Source of the DNA: Subtercola sp. PAMC28395
GTDB taxonomy: Bacteria > Actinomycetota > Actinomycetes > Actinomycetales > Microbacteriaceae
Direction of reading: 5' to 3'
Assembly (NCBI RefSeq): GCF_018889995.1
Contig: NZ_CP076547.1
Coordinates: 2,914,001 to 2,978,000, forward strand
DNA length: 64,000 bases
In this document: positions 1 through 7,901 of the stretch, piece by piece
Position numbering within the stretch: position 1 is the first letter of the stretch
Layout: every line of letters starts with the position of its first letter
Program-made: the position numbers and the translations under genes
The notes under the pieces: model-generated
Told to the model about the DNA's origin: nothing
Seen by the model: the letters and a program-made list of their open reading frames with translations, nothing else
Database searches by the model: none

Positions 1-2
1 CT

Positions 3-152
3 GCCGCCGAGCTCGCACTGGCACTGGAACTCTCGCGCGTCACCACTCGGAGATACCTCGAACACCTCACCGCCGAAGGCACCGTCGTGAGATCGCCCCG
101 GTACGGCACACCCGGCAGGCCAGAGCTCGAGTACGTCTGGAAGCGCGTCTGA
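3..152 (+). CDS. C-terminal fragment of a CitB/DcuR-type response regulator
   Basis: Only the last 49 codons lie in the window; the start is off the left edge. The visible residues run AAELALALELSRVTTRRYLE, then EHLTAEGTVVRSPRYGTPG and a TGA stop. That is the DNA-binding end of response regulators of the CitB/DcuR class, which pair with sensor kinases for citrate, malate or other C4/C6 acids: a helix-turn-helix (LSRVTTRRYLEHL) followed by the wing with the conserved RYGTPGRPE. The receiver domain and the partner kinase would be further upstream, so the inducer cannot be told. It is transcribed toward the thiamine operon but is separated from it by a riboswitch leader. Confidence 0.75.
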   Translation, partial: AAELALALELSRVTTRRYLEHLTAEGTVVRSPRYGTPGRPELEYVWKRV

Positions 153-230
153 GAGCGGTCATAACCTGCGCGCCGCGCTAGCCCGCGATGAGTGAGGAAT
201 CCCCTTCGACCCGTGGTCTGGGGTGGTGAT

Positions 231-304
231 CGACGCGGGGTGCGCACTGGCGCTGAGAACATACCCGTCGAACCTGATCTAGCTCGAACTAGCGAAGGGA
301 CGTC
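231..304 (+). promoter_or_regulatory. TPP (thiamine pyrophosphate) riboswitch upstream of thiM-thiE
   Basis: The leader has the conserved THI-box blocks in order: GGGGTGC at 237-243, GCTGAGA at 252-258, ACCCG at 262-266, GAACCTGATCT at 270-280 and GCGAAGGGA at 292-300. The outer strands CGACG (231-235) and CGTCA (301-305) can pair to close helix P1. It lies 87 bases before the GTG of thiM. In actinobacteria such elements usually block translation or elongation when TPP is plentiful; which applies here is not evident. Confidence 0.93.
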
Positions 305-390
305 ACCTCAGTGGCTCCGAACCTGCCCCCGACTCTGCCCTCTACTCCGCCCCTACCAGCCCCGGCGAATCCAGGAGCAACTCTGTACCC

Positions 391-742
391 GTGACCGCAC
401 AGGCGATCGGCCACGCGCTTCGCCTTTTACGGGAGAGCCCGCCGCTGGTCCAGTGCATCACAAACATCGTCGTCGCCCAGTGGACCGCCAATGTGCTGCT
501 CGCAGCCGGCGCCGCACCGGCGCACCGGCGTCGGCTGCGCCTTCGGAGCACTCATGGCCGGATTCAGCGGGGTGGTCGACGACGCGTTGCTCGCCGCTGC
601 GGCCGCAACGGCCACGCTCACTGTGGTGGCCGACCGTGCAGCCGTCTACAGCCGAGGAACAGGCAGCTTCGCCGTTGGCCTGCTCGACGAGCTCACCACG
701 CTCACACCCGAACGCCTCGAAGAACTGACGCGCCTGTCGTGA
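391..742 (+). pseudogene. thiM: Broken hydroxyethylthiazole kinase gene with a large internal deletion
   Basis: ThiM phosphorylates the thiazole alcohol in thiamine salvage and is normally about 260-280 residues. Here the GTG at 391 (AGGAG at 373-377) opens a good N-terminus ([20 protein letters not shown]), about 40 residues long. Near 512-530 the reading jumps to another frame and continues as the C-terminus: [14 protein letters not shown], then the [13 protein letters not shown] tail, ending at 742. Roughly 150 central residues are missing and the two parts are out of frame. The junction lies in two adjacent copies of CACCGGCG, which suggests deletion between short repeats. The stop still overlaps the thiE start. 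A sequencing or assembly error cannot explain a loss of this size by a single base, but a misassembly should be excluded. Confidence 0.82.
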
Positions 743-1398
743 GCGGGCTCGAGGCCAGCGCGCTTCGGGCGCTAGACCTCTCGGTCTACTTCGTCACCGA
801 CACCCGCCTCTGCGGTGCGTTCGGCGTCGCCGCCACTGTCGCGGCCGCAATCGATGCAGGTGTGACCATGGTGCAACTGCGCGACCCCGATGCCACCGAC
901 GCCGAACTCGTCACCCTCGGCAGGTCGCTCATCACGGTTCTCGCCGGCACATCGATTCCACTGCTCGTCAACGACCGGGTGCATCTCGTGGAACCCATCG
1001 GTGCGCAGGGAGCCCACATCGGGCAGTCAGATCTATCCGTCATCGCGGCCCTGCAGCTCCTCGGCCCCCACGCGCTGCTCGGCCTCTCGGCCCAGACCCT
1101 CGACCACGTCACGGATGCCCGGGCCACACCCCCGCGCACCATCGACTATCTCGGCGTCGGCCCCGTCTGGCACCAGAAGACCAAGCCGAACGCTGCCGCT
1201 CCCTGCGGCCTTGACGGGTTCGCTCACATTGCCGCAGCGAGCCCGTGGCCATGTGTCGCGATCGGCGGTATCAACACCGAGCGCATCCCCGCCCTTCGCT
1301 CTGCCGGTGCCGCGGGCGTGGCCGTCGTGAGCGCCATCTGCGGCCAACTCGACGTCGCCCACGCAACCGGACTTATCAGCGCAGCCTGGCAGTCTTAA
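739..1398 (+). CDS. thiE: Thiamine-phosphate synthase
   Basis: ThiE joins HMP-pyrophosphate and thiazole phosphate to give thiamine monophosphate in the cytoplasm. The 219-residue product has the TIM-barrel landmarks of the family: YFVTDTRL near the start, [48 protein letters not shown] and the phosphate-binding [12 protein letters not shown] followed by GVAVVSAI. The GTG at 739 overlaps the thiM TGA as GTGA, so translation was probably coupled to thiM. The same frame stays open to 391 through the damaged thiM, so a read-through fusion could also be made. The riboswitch upstream places it under TPP control. Confidence 0.93.
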   Translation: MSGLEASALRALDLSVYFVTDTRLCGAFGVAATVAAAIDAGVTMVQLRDPDATDAELVTLGRSLITVLAGTSIPLLVNDRVHLVEPIGAQGAHIGQSDLSVIAALQLLGPHALLGLSAQTLDHVTDARATPPRTIDYLGVGPVWHQKTKPNAAAPCGLDGFAHIAAASPWPCVAIGGINTERIPALRSAGAAGVAVVSAICGQLDVAHATGLISAAWQS

Positions 1399-1481
1399 GA
1401 ACGCTGAGCCGTGTCAGAACACTGAGCCCAATCAGCACACTGAGCCCTCAGAACACTGAGCCCAATCAGAACACTGAGCCA
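1399..1481. repeat. Intergenic tandem repeat, about 18 bp x 5
   Basis: The core CTGAGCC starts at 1404, 1422, 1440, 1456 and 1474, giving spacings of 18, 18, 16 and 18 bases, within a longer unit like TCAGAACACTGAGCCCAA. It fills the gap between the convergent thiE and ECF genes and runs into the last codons of the ECF gene, whose stop is at 1466-1468. No terminator-like hairpin with a T-run is visible here. Confidence 0.85.
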
Positions 1482-4381
1482 AACACAGAACCAAACACCA
1501 ACGGCACGCTCGCGACCAGTCCGACAACGACAAGCAACACGGTATCGGCGCGAGTCCAATGGGCCGGCTCGGCCCAGGTTCGTGTGTGGCTGGGTGTTTC
1601 GAGGCGGGAGAAGCCCCGGGCATCCATCGCCACCGCCATGCGCCCAGCCTTGCGCACCGATTGCACCAGAAGAGCGAAAGTCAGCGAGCCGAACTGCGAA
1701 GCACGTCTGAATGGTGACCGGCCCGCGCTCAGCCCGCGCACCCTCCGCACCCGTTGCAGCTGCTGCCACTGCTCGCTGAGCATGGAGAACTGTTGCAGCG
1801 CGGCGGTCGCAGCGACGACGGGCCGCGCAGGTAGGTGCAGCAGCTGCCCGAGATGGTCGCCGAGCGACGACGGCTCGATATACCCCGCCAACAGCACGCC
1901 GGGCAGCACGAAGAACGCAATCCGAAGCCCTGCAGTGACTCCGGCCAACAGACTCTGATCAGGGCTGAGCAGCCAGGTGGAGAAGGCGACCGACGCGGCC
2001 GCAAGGAGCCCCGGGGCAAGACGCCGCAGCCGGATCGATCGCAGATCGATCACCACAGGTGCCACCACAAGCAGCACGGCGACACCGATGATCGCCTGCC
2101 CGATGCTCGTGATGAACAGCGACCCGACCAGCATCAGCATCCCTCCAGCCAGCAGTGAGAGCGGCCCGCAGCGCCGCGCGAGACCAAGCCGTGCAGATGC
2201 CTGTCTGACGAACCCGAATGGATGCCCGGCTCCCCCCGGGCGAACGCCTGGCTGTTGCATTGTCTCTGCGGGTGTCATCTCTACAGGTGTTGCGTCTGCA
2301 GGTGCTGTCTCTGCAGGTGCTGCCTCTGCGGATGCGCCCGCCACCGCAGTGCCACGTGGCTCTGCGTGCTCACTCCCAGCACCTCCCACGACCCGACCGC
2401 CCTCGAGCCGAATTGTCCGGTCGGCGAGCTGCATGAGCAGCGGGTCGTGCGTCGCAACGACAACCGCCACCCCCGCGTCGCGCGCAGCAACGATGACACC
2501 CGCGACCGCAGACCAGGTGTGGCGGTCGAGTCCGACTGTCGGTTCATCGAGCACGAGCAGCGCCGGCCCGTGCGCGACGGCACCGGCCAGGGCGACCCGC
2601 CGGAGCTCGCCCCCCGAAAGGTGGTGAGGATCTTCGGCCGCGAGGGCTGTCAGGCCGAGAGCGGCGAGCAGGGCATCCACTCGACTATGCGCTTCGTGGG
2701 CGTCGTACCCGAGACGGATGCTCGTGCTGAGCACATCGTCGCGCACCGTTCGGGCCACAATCGCCAGCTCGGCGTTCTGCGGCACCCACCCCACGCGCTC
2801 AGCGAGTCGCCGCGAGGCCCACCGGCCAGGGTGTTGTTCGGCAGCGCTGGTCCGGGCAGCGCTGGTTTCGGCAGCGCCTTCCAGGCCGCCACCCTCCCAC
2901 ACGACGTCGCCGGATGTCGGGTTCGAGAGGCCGGCGAGCAGGGCGGTGAACGTCGACTTTCCTGCCCCGCTGGGCCCCACGACAGCCGTGATCTCACCGG
3001 CGAAGATGTCGGCGGTCACGTCTACGAGCACCGGCACAGCGGCTGCGCGTGCTGAGCTCTGCTGGCCGAACGACGCTGCTCGCTGAAGGGCGACGCCGAC
3101 GTTTCGGGCGCTCACGAGGGGCCCGCCTGGTTGGTTGGCCTGATTGGCCGGCTTGGCGTGATTGGCCGGCTTGACGGGCCCTCTTGGTCTGGCCTGGCAC
3201 AGCTCCGCCGACACCTTCTGCGGCGCAGGCGGGGCCGAATCTGGAACCCAGACACCAGCGCGGGCAAGGGCATCACGATGGGCGACCAGGGTAGCCGAAG
3301 CCTCCCCATCGGCGACGATCTCACCACCTTCGCCGAGCACCACCAAACGCGTGACCCGGGGCAACCACTCGGCAAGCTGGTGCTCCACGACGATGACCGT
3401 CGCACCGGATGCTGCGGCCGTCGCCCACACGGCTTCCCTGACCGCTGCGGCCGCAACCGGGTCGAGCATCGACGTCGGCTCGTCGAGCAGCACCAGCCGC
3501 GGGCCCATGACCAGCACCCCGGCGAGGGCGAGGCGCTGGGCCTCCCCTCCCGACAACCGGCTCGACGAATGGTCCGTTCCGTAGGGGAACGACACCGCAT
3601 CGAGCGTCCGCACGACTCGTGCACCCATCTGCGCGCGTTCGACGCCCTGGTTCTCCAGCCCGAACGCAGTGTCCCGGCCCACGGTCGCGGCCACGAGAGC
3701 ATCGCCCGGATCCTGAAGCAAGAGTCCGACGCTCGTCATTCCAGCCTCGCCAAGCTGGTCGACGCCGTCACCCTGGTCGAGGCCCGCAACCTGGTCAACA
3801 CCCTCACCCCGGTCGAGGCCCTCACCCCGGTCGAGGCCCTCACCCCGGTCGACACCATCACACCGGTCGACACCATCACCCCGGTCCACACCATCGACCG
3901 TCACCGAACCCGAGAGCCCGCCGGACTCCGTGGTTCCCAGGACCCCCGCAAGGGCGCGGAGCAGCGTGCTCTTGCCCGAGCCGCTCGGCCCGGTGACGAG
4001 AACACGCTCCCCCGCACCCACATGCAGGTCGAGACCACGCAAGATGGGCTCGGTACGACCGAAAGGACGCCAGGTGAGCCCGAGAACTTCGAGATCTGCA
4101 CCTGCGCTGGGCAGGGCATCCGGAGCGCCAGTGCGTTCGCCGTCGCCTCCGGACAGGCCACCCAAAGACTGGCCACCCGCAGACAGGCCATCCACAGACA
4201 GGCCGCCTACAGGCACGCCGTCTGCTGTCAGGCCGCCTACAGGCACGCCGTCTGCTGTCAGGCCGTCTACGGGCACGCCGTGACCAGACGAGCAGTGACC
4301 AGATGAGCAGTGACCAAAAGAGCCGTGACCAGACGAGGCGATCGGAGCACCGGTCACGGCCCCCGTCGAATCAGCCTCCAC
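1466..4381 (-). CDS. Single-chain ECF transporter: two ATPase domains fused to the EcfT membrane component (YkoD-YkoC type)
   Basis: The 971-residue protein powers a vitamin ECF importer, and its neighbour YkoE and riboswitch mark the cargo as thiamine or its pyrimidine precursor. In order: a repetitive N-terminus (about 1-90); ATPase 1 with GPSGSGKS at 131-138, Q-loop LLQDPGDALV, signature RLSGGEAQRLALAG and Walker B LVLLDEPTSMLDP; a linker; ATPase 2 with VVGPSGAGKST, HLSGGELRRVALAG and LLVLDEPTVGLD; and from about residue 700 the T component with several membrane segments, the coupling motif RRVRGLSAG and AMDARGF. Most family members split these parts over two or three genes. In-frame repeat arrays sit at the N-terminus, between Walker A and the Q-loop of ATPase 1, and in both linkers. 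The GTG start at 4381 has no clear ribosome site, so the true start is uncertain. Confidence 0.9.
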   Translation of the reverse strand: MEADSTGAVTGAPIASSGHGSFGHCSSGHCSSGHGVPVDGLTADGVPVGGLTADGVPVGGLSVDGLSAGGQSLGGLSGGDGERTGAPDALPSAGADLEVLGLTWRPFGRTEPILRGLDLHVGAGERVLVTGPSGSGKSTLLRALAGVLGTTESGGLSGSVTVDGVDRGDGVDRCDGVDRGEGLDRGEGLDRGEGVDQVAGLDQGDGVDQLGEAGMTSVGLLLQDPGDALVAATVGRDTAFGLENQGVERAQMGARVVRTLDAVSFPYGTDHSSSRLSGGEAQRLALAGVLVMGPRLVLLDEPTSMLDPVAAAAVREAVWATAAASGATVIVVEHQLAEWLPRVTRLVVLGEGGEIVADGEASATLVAHRDALARAGVWVPDSAPPAPQKVSAELCQARPRGPVKPANHAKPANQANQPGGPLVSARNVGVALQRAASFGQQSSARAAAVPVLVDVTADIFAGEITAVVGPSGAGKSTFTALLAGLSNPTSGDVVWEGGGLEGAAETSAARTSAAEQHPGRWASRRLAERVGWVPQNAELAIVARTVRDDVLSTSIRLGYDAHEAHSRVDALLAALGLTALAAEDPHHLSGGELRRVALAGAVAHGPALLVLDEPTVGLDRHTWSAVAGVIVAARDAGVAVVVATHDPLLMQLADRTIRLEGGRVVGGAGSEHAEPRGTAVAGASAEAAPAETAPADATPVEMTPAETMQQPGVRPGGAGHPFGFVRQASARLGLARRCGPLSLLAGGMLMLVGSLFITSIGQAIIGVAVLLVVAPVVIDLRSIRLRRLAPGLLAAASVAFSTWLLSPDQSLLAGVTAGLRIAFFVLPGVLLAGYIEPSSLGDHLGQLLHLPARPVVAATAALQQFSMLSEQWQQLQRVRRVRGLSAGRSPFRRASQFGSLTFALLVQSVRKAGRMAVAMDARGFSRLETPSHTRTWAEPAHWTRADTVLLVVVGLVASVPLVFGSVFGSVF
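2263..2340. repeat. In-frame 15-bp tandem repeat in the ECF gene (linker before the T domain)
   Basis: Units beginning CTGCGGGTG, CTACAGGTG, CTGCAGGTG, CTGCAGGTG and CTGCGGATG start at 2266, 2281, 2296, 2311 and 2326, exactly 15 bases apart. On the coding (minus) strand they give five-residue repeats of the AETAP / ADATP / VEMTP kind, in the linker between ATPase 2 and the membrane domain. Confidence 0.9.
3755..3898. repeat. In-frame 18-bp tandem repeat, 8 units, inside ATPase 1 of the ECF gene
   Basis: GGTC anchors at 3757, 3775, 3793, 3811, 3829, 3847, 3865 and 3883 are exactly 18 bases apart. The encoded six-residue units read GVDRGD, GLDRGE, GVDQVA and similar, at about residues 162-210. 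This lies between Walker A and the Q-loop of the first ATPase domain, where related domains have a short turn. Confidence 0.93.
4151..4339. repeat. Compound 15-bp and 30-bp repeats at the N-terminus of the ECF gene
   Basis: Three blocks follow each other: 15-bp units at 4151, 4166, 4181 and 4196 (AGACAGGCC core); two identical 30-bp copies at 4201-4230 and 4231-4260, with a diverged partial third; and 15-bp GTGACC units at 4280, 4295, 4310 and 4325. They encode GHCSS, VPVGGLTADG and related repeats. All periods are multiples of three. Confidence 0.92.
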
Positions 4382-4431
4382 AGTTCACCGCCCACTTCAT
4401 CTGGCAGCGAAGATCACTGGCAAAGCGCGAG

Positions 4432-5115
4432 TCACTTTCCAGCGCGCGCTTCACGCAGCTCGGCCCCCGCAGGGAACGCGTTCAGTGCGCCAGAGCGCGC
4501 CAGGGCCCGCACAAGCAGCCACCCGCCGATGCCGGTGATTACCGCGCCCGACACCATTCCGCTCGCGAGGTACACGAAGCGCCAGGTCCACGAGAACCCG
4601 GGAACGTATGCCCACCACTCGTAGACGACGATCTCGAGCACCGCAGAGAGCACACCGCCGGCCATGGCAACCGGCACTCCGAAGCGCCTCCACAGCAGCA
4701 GTCCGAACACGATCTCGACCCCGAGGCCCTGCAACGCGCCTGAGGCCAGCACGGCGACGCCCCATTGGTTACCCAGCAGCATCTCGACGTTGGCCGCAAT
4801 CAGCTCGGTGAGCAGAGCGGCTCCCGGGCGACGGATGACCAGCGCACCCACCACGGCGGGAAGCAGCCACACCCCCAACGCCAGTTCGCCGAGCGGAGGG
4901 AAGCCCGCTGACGCAAGGCCCACCACGGGGTAGACGAAGGTGTCGAAGCCCCAGAAGACCACACCGAACGCCACGGCCAGCATCGCCGCAGTGATGAGGT
5001 CGATTCCCCGCCAGGCCGTCAGGCGGCCCGACGCGGTGAAGCTGATTCTCTCGCTGGAGGATGGTTCGGTGTTTCGTGCTGCACGTGTACCGGCAGCTGT
5101 CTTGTCTGTTGTCAT
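4432..5115 (-). CDS. ykoE: YkoE-family substrate-binding component of the thiamine/HMP ECF transporter
   Basis: YkoE is the integral membrane S component that captures thiamine or hydroxymethylpyrimidine and docks on the ECF module encoded next door. The 227-residue product has several hydrophobic helices beginning at ITAAMLAVAFGVVFWGF, and the family core LLTELIAANVEMLLGNQWG, GALQGLGVEIVF and YVPGFSWTWRF. I chose the ATG at 5115 (MTTDKTAAG), preceded by ACAGGA; an in-frame ATG at 5211 would add 32 residues that look like leader, not protein. The gene lies 50 bases before the ECF gene on the same strand, downstream of its own TPP riboswitch. Confidence 0.92.
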   Translation of the reverse strand: MTTDKTAAGTRAARNTEPSSSERISFTASGRLTAWRGIDLITAAMLAVAFGVVFWGFDTFVYPVVGLASAGFPPLGELALGVWLLPAVVGALVIRRPGAALLTELIAANVEMLLGNQWGVAVLASGALQGLGVEIVFGLLLWRRFGVPVAMAGGVLSAVLEIVVYEWWAYVPGFSWTWRFVYLASGMVSGAVITGIGGWLLVRALARSGALNAFPAGAELREARAGK

Positions 5116-5252
5116 TGTTATTCCTGTCCCGTTGAATCCAGTGGATACCACGGGGAAGATGCGCAGAAACTCCTCCAGATTCGCGCGAATGTCACGGACT
5201 GCCGCAAGCACTCATTCAATCTGGGGGAATCACCAAGCACTCTTGAGATTCC

Positions 5253-5340
5253 CGACTCCCTTCGCCGGTACTAACCGGAGCAGGTTCGAGGGTCTGCGGC
5301 GAGCCGCACTCTCAGCGCACTGACGTGCGCTCCCCTGTCG
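5253..5340 (-). promoter_or_regulatory. TPP riboswitch upstream of the ykoE-ECF operon
   Basis: Read on the minus strand the blocks are GGGGAGCGCAC, GCTGAGAGT, ACCCTCGAACCTGCTCCGG and CGAAGGGAGTCG, a standard THI-box. CGAC (5340-5337) and GTCG (5256-5253) close P1. It ends about 138 bases before the chosen ykoE start, room for an expression platform. It faces the other TPP riboswitch across the locus. Confidence 0.94.
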
Positions 5341-5373
5341 TTTGTTCACCTCAGAGTACACCGGAGCTGGCGC

Positions 5374-5889
5374 TCACACAGCGACTGAGAATTTTCGTAT
5401 TTCCTCAGCCACTTCAGGATGGCTGGCCGCGAGCTCGTCGACGTCTCCGAGCTCGACGTCGAGTGGCACGACTCCTGGCCACTCCGTACTCCCGCCCAGA
5501 AACCAGCCGCTACCCCCTCTCACCCGTGCAGTGTGGAACGTGCCGCCAGGAATGAGGAACTGCACCTGCTCACCTCCCAGAATGTCGGGGCCGATCACCA
5601 GCCGTTCGCTCCTGCCGTCATCATGAAGCAGCAGCAACTCCAGCGCCTCGCCCTGGTAGTAGTGATAGAGCTGGTCGTTCATGATCCGATGAAGCTTCAC
5701 CGGCGCCTGCGGAGTCACCAGAAAGTACAGCGCACTTCCCACGGCCCGCTCAGCCTCGAACGGCGGCGCAAGAACATTTGCCTCCACTGCCAGACCGCTC
5801 ACATATGTCACCCGAACGAACCCGCACGTCTGATTCGGCTCAAGCTGCAGAGCAGCGACGATTTCCTCTGCACTAGCTTTCGACTGCAC
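5374..5889 (-). CDS. Cupin-fold protein of the DUF985 (Cupin_5) family
   Basis: A small cytoplasmic beta-barrel protein of unproven function; relatives are described as sugar or metal-binding cupins. Landmarks are SALYFLVTPQAPVKLHRI, YHYYQGEALELLLL, LGGEQVQFLIPGGTFHTARV and a C-terminal GVVPLDVELGDVDEL. The HRI, HYYQG and HTA positions offer likely metal ligands. I chose the GTG at 5889, 5 to 6 bases after a GAGGGGG ribosome site, giving 171 residues and an N-terminus beginning QSKASAEEIVAAL; an upstream start at 5958 is open but has no such site. No operon partner is evident. Confidence 0.8.
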   Translation of the reverse strand: MQSKASAEEIVAALQLEPNQTCGFVRVTYVSGLAVEANVLAPPFEAERAVGSALYFLVTPQAPVKLHRIMNDQLYHYYQGEALELLLLHDDGRSERLVIGPDILGGEQVQFLIPGGTFHTARVRGGSGWFLGGSTEWPGVVPLDVELGDVDELAASHPEVAEEIRKFSVAV

Positions 5890-5926
5890 AAAGCCCCCTC
5901 GATCTAGTTGAACTCTCCCTGAACTG

Positions 5927-6130
5927 CTACCTGTCGAGTTCTTCGATCCACTGCGCACTTGTCTTGTAGCTCACGTTCCCCAGTAGTTTATGGCTCTCAG
6001 CTCGATCAATGAGGTTATGGCGGACGGCTTCCGTTGGGACCGAAATATCCTGACCAGATGCCCCATCGAGGGTGATCAGAGCGCAACTCGAAATTCGACC
6101 TGGATGTGTCCCCCGCCGTTGTACTCTCAC
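5927..6130 (-). CDS. Possible small protein coupled to the HNH gene, unrecognised
   Basis: A 67-residue frame opens with GTG overlapping the stop of the upstream HNH gene in the pattern GTGA, the usual sign of translational coupling. The product contains ISVPTEAVRHNLIDRAESH and ends YKTSAQWIEELDR. I do not recognise a family. Third-position GC looks lower than in the neighbours, so it may be a remnant of another gene or an acquired fragment. Chance is possible for a frame this short. Confidence 0.3.
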   Translation of the reverse strand: MRVQRRGTHPGRISSCALITLDGASGQDISVPTEAVRHNLIDRAESHKLLGNVSYKTSAQWIEELDR

Positions 6131-7626
6131 GCAGACCTACGCAAATCGTGGCCGGCTGTTCGTCGTTGTGTGCATGGCCTGGGTGTTTGTGTCCAGTCGA
6201 TCTCGGGCGGCGGGACGATGTGCGGTGCGCCCGTGATCATGACGAGTTTCCACCGGCTCTTGTGCACGTTCGAATGATGAAAGTGACACAGCAGTACCCC
6301 GTTGTCGACATCTGTTCGGCCGGGCAGATAACCCTTGTCACGCCAATCGAGAACATGATGGGTTTCACACCACGACGGGGGTCTCCCGCACCCCGGCCAC
6401 ACACATCCGCCGTCGCGGGCGGCGAGGGCCCTGTTCTGCGCCGGAGTGAACAACCGTTTCGTCTTCCCGTGCTGCAACACCCGCCCCTCCCGCATCACCG
6501 TCGCAATCACATCCCCATGGCACAGCAACTGCTCGACGGTTGCCACCGGGACGGGCTGGTCGACCCCGTCAACCCAGCCCACACCCCGCCCGTCGACAAC
6601 ATCTTCCAAGGTGACGTGCACGTTGATCGTCGGACGCGCCCCACACAACACCGGCATACCCGGCAACCCCGCAACCCGATCGATATACGCCGTGAACCCA
6701 TCCACCAACAACTGCTCACGCGTGCGGCTGTCGGCCAACACCGGACTCACCTCATCGTCGGTGTCGTCGCCGGTGTCGTCGTCGGTGTAGTCGGCGTTCT
6801 CGTCACTGGTGAATGTGGGGAGTCGGGGGCTGAGGATGGTTTGGGCGATGGCCTGCCACTTCGCACCCTGCACCGCCGTCAACAGCCCACCGACCTTGAA
6901 CGTACCGTCCACCTGCTGCCGCAGCCACAACCCGCGCTTCTCTTCCAACTCCCGAGCTGTGGGTTCGGCACCATCAGGATCCAGATGCCCCTGCCACTGC
7001 GCCACCATCACCGCAACCTGATCCGCCGACAACGAAAGCCCCACATCCGCCCTGGGGTCAGCGGCGAGCACCAACATCCGTTCACACTCATGCAGATCCG
7101 CACCGAACCCCACCCGCCTGGCCGAATCCCCCAACATCCGGGTGATGACCTGCGCACTATCGACCCCGAGCCGACCCTCCCGCAGCGCCTCCTGCACGGA
7201 CGGGAAGTTACTCTCATTCACCAAACCCACCACCGACATCGACGACCGCACCGCCATACCCAACTTCACCCGGGCTGCCGCGGTCTTCTTCGACACCCCC
7301 GTCAAACCACTGATCAACGACACCACATCCGCGCAGCCATGCTTCACCGTCAACCGGTCATCACCATGCTCACGTTTAGATCGTTCAGCCAGCTCCCCCG
7401 CCGCCTCCACAACGATCCCCTCCGCACACCGCAACAGCGCCTCACCCGTCACCACCCACGCGAGGAGTTCTTCGTCGGCAAGCCCGCAGGGCGCGGCAGC
7501 CCCAAACCCGCCCGACGACACCACCGCTTCTACAGCCGCACGCAACGCCGCAACCCGCGGGTCATCAAGACCCTCAGGCGACGACCCGGAACCTCCGGCA
7601 GCTGGTGTATTCATACCCCCATTCAA
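6127..7626 (-). CDS. DUF222 / HNH endonuclease-domain protein (13E12-type)
   Basis: A 499-residue member of the DUF222-HNH family that is abundant and repeated in actinobacterial genomes. The N-terminal two thirds is the helical DUF222 region (GLADEELLAWVVTGEALLR, the VSKKTAAARV helix, LSADQVAVMVAQ). The C-terminus is an HNH nuclease site with DGGCVWPGCGRPPSWCETHH, VLDWRDKG, DNGVLLCHFHHSNVH: four zinc-type cysteines, the catalytic HH and the final HxxxH. An acidic stretch TDDDTGDDTDDE is encoded by a 12-bp repeat near 6760-6795. The biological role of the family is not established; such genes are often dispersed paralogues. ATG at 7626 or the ATG four codons later could start it. Confidence 0.88.
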   Translation of the reverse strand: MNGGMNTPAAGGSGSSPEGLDDPRVAALRAAVEAVVSSGGFGAAAPCGLADEELLAWVVTGEALLRCAEGIVVEAAGELAERSKREHGDDRLTVKHGCADVVSLISGLTGVSKKTAAARVKLGMAVRSSMSVVGLVNESNFPSVQEALREGRLGVDSAQVITRMLGDSARRVGFGADLHECERMLVLAADPRADVGLSLSADQVAVMVAQWQGHLDPDGAEPTARELEEKRGLWLRQQVDGTFKVGGLLTAVQGAKWQAIAQTILSPRLPTFTSDENADYTDDDTGDDTDDEVSPVLADSRTREQLLVDGFTAYIDRVAGLPGMPVLCGARPTINVHVTLEDVVDGRGVGWVDGVDQPVPVATVEQLLCHGDVIATVMREGRVLQHGKTKRLFTPAQNRALAARDGGCVWPGCGRPPSWCETHHVLDWRDKGYLPGRTDVDNGVLLCHFHHSNVHKSRWKLVMITGAPHIVPPPEIDWTQTPRPCTQRRTAGHDLRRSA

Positions 7627-7900
7627 ACACCCACCACTGACAATCCCTCACTAAACGAGGGCCGTCATCAACACCAGTGGTCAACCACTTTCGTACACCA
7701 AATGTGGAGGACAAGACGCGTCCAAGAAAGACGGCAGCCCCGCCCAGTGCGTACGCTCGCAGCCAGCCCCAGGCGGCGAGGCGCGGCGCGCAGTTCTGCC
7801 CAAGTTAGCCTGCTGCGACAGATCGAGACAGCCGCACCGGACTCGAATTGGCGTCACGGACTCAACCCCGATACCGGCATTGGGACACCCCGCGAAACAA
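7627..7900. other. Intergenic stretch between the HNH gene and the tRNA terminator
   Basis: I see no supported gene here. It should contain the promoter of the HNH gene at its left end. A weak hairpin CCCTC...GAGGG lies at 7644-7661. Open frames crossing it have no family resemblance. Confidence 0.5.
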
Positions 7901-7901
7901 G

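Noticed and set aside
192..728. 178-residue frame over the riboswitch and thiM
   Set aside because: It crosses the TPP riboswitch and uses a different frame from both ThiM pieces; composition is Arg/Pro-rich noise.
3755..3898. CRISPR-like array in the ECF gene
   Set aside because: Units are contiguous 18-bp copies without spacers and encode protein, so it is a tandem repeat.
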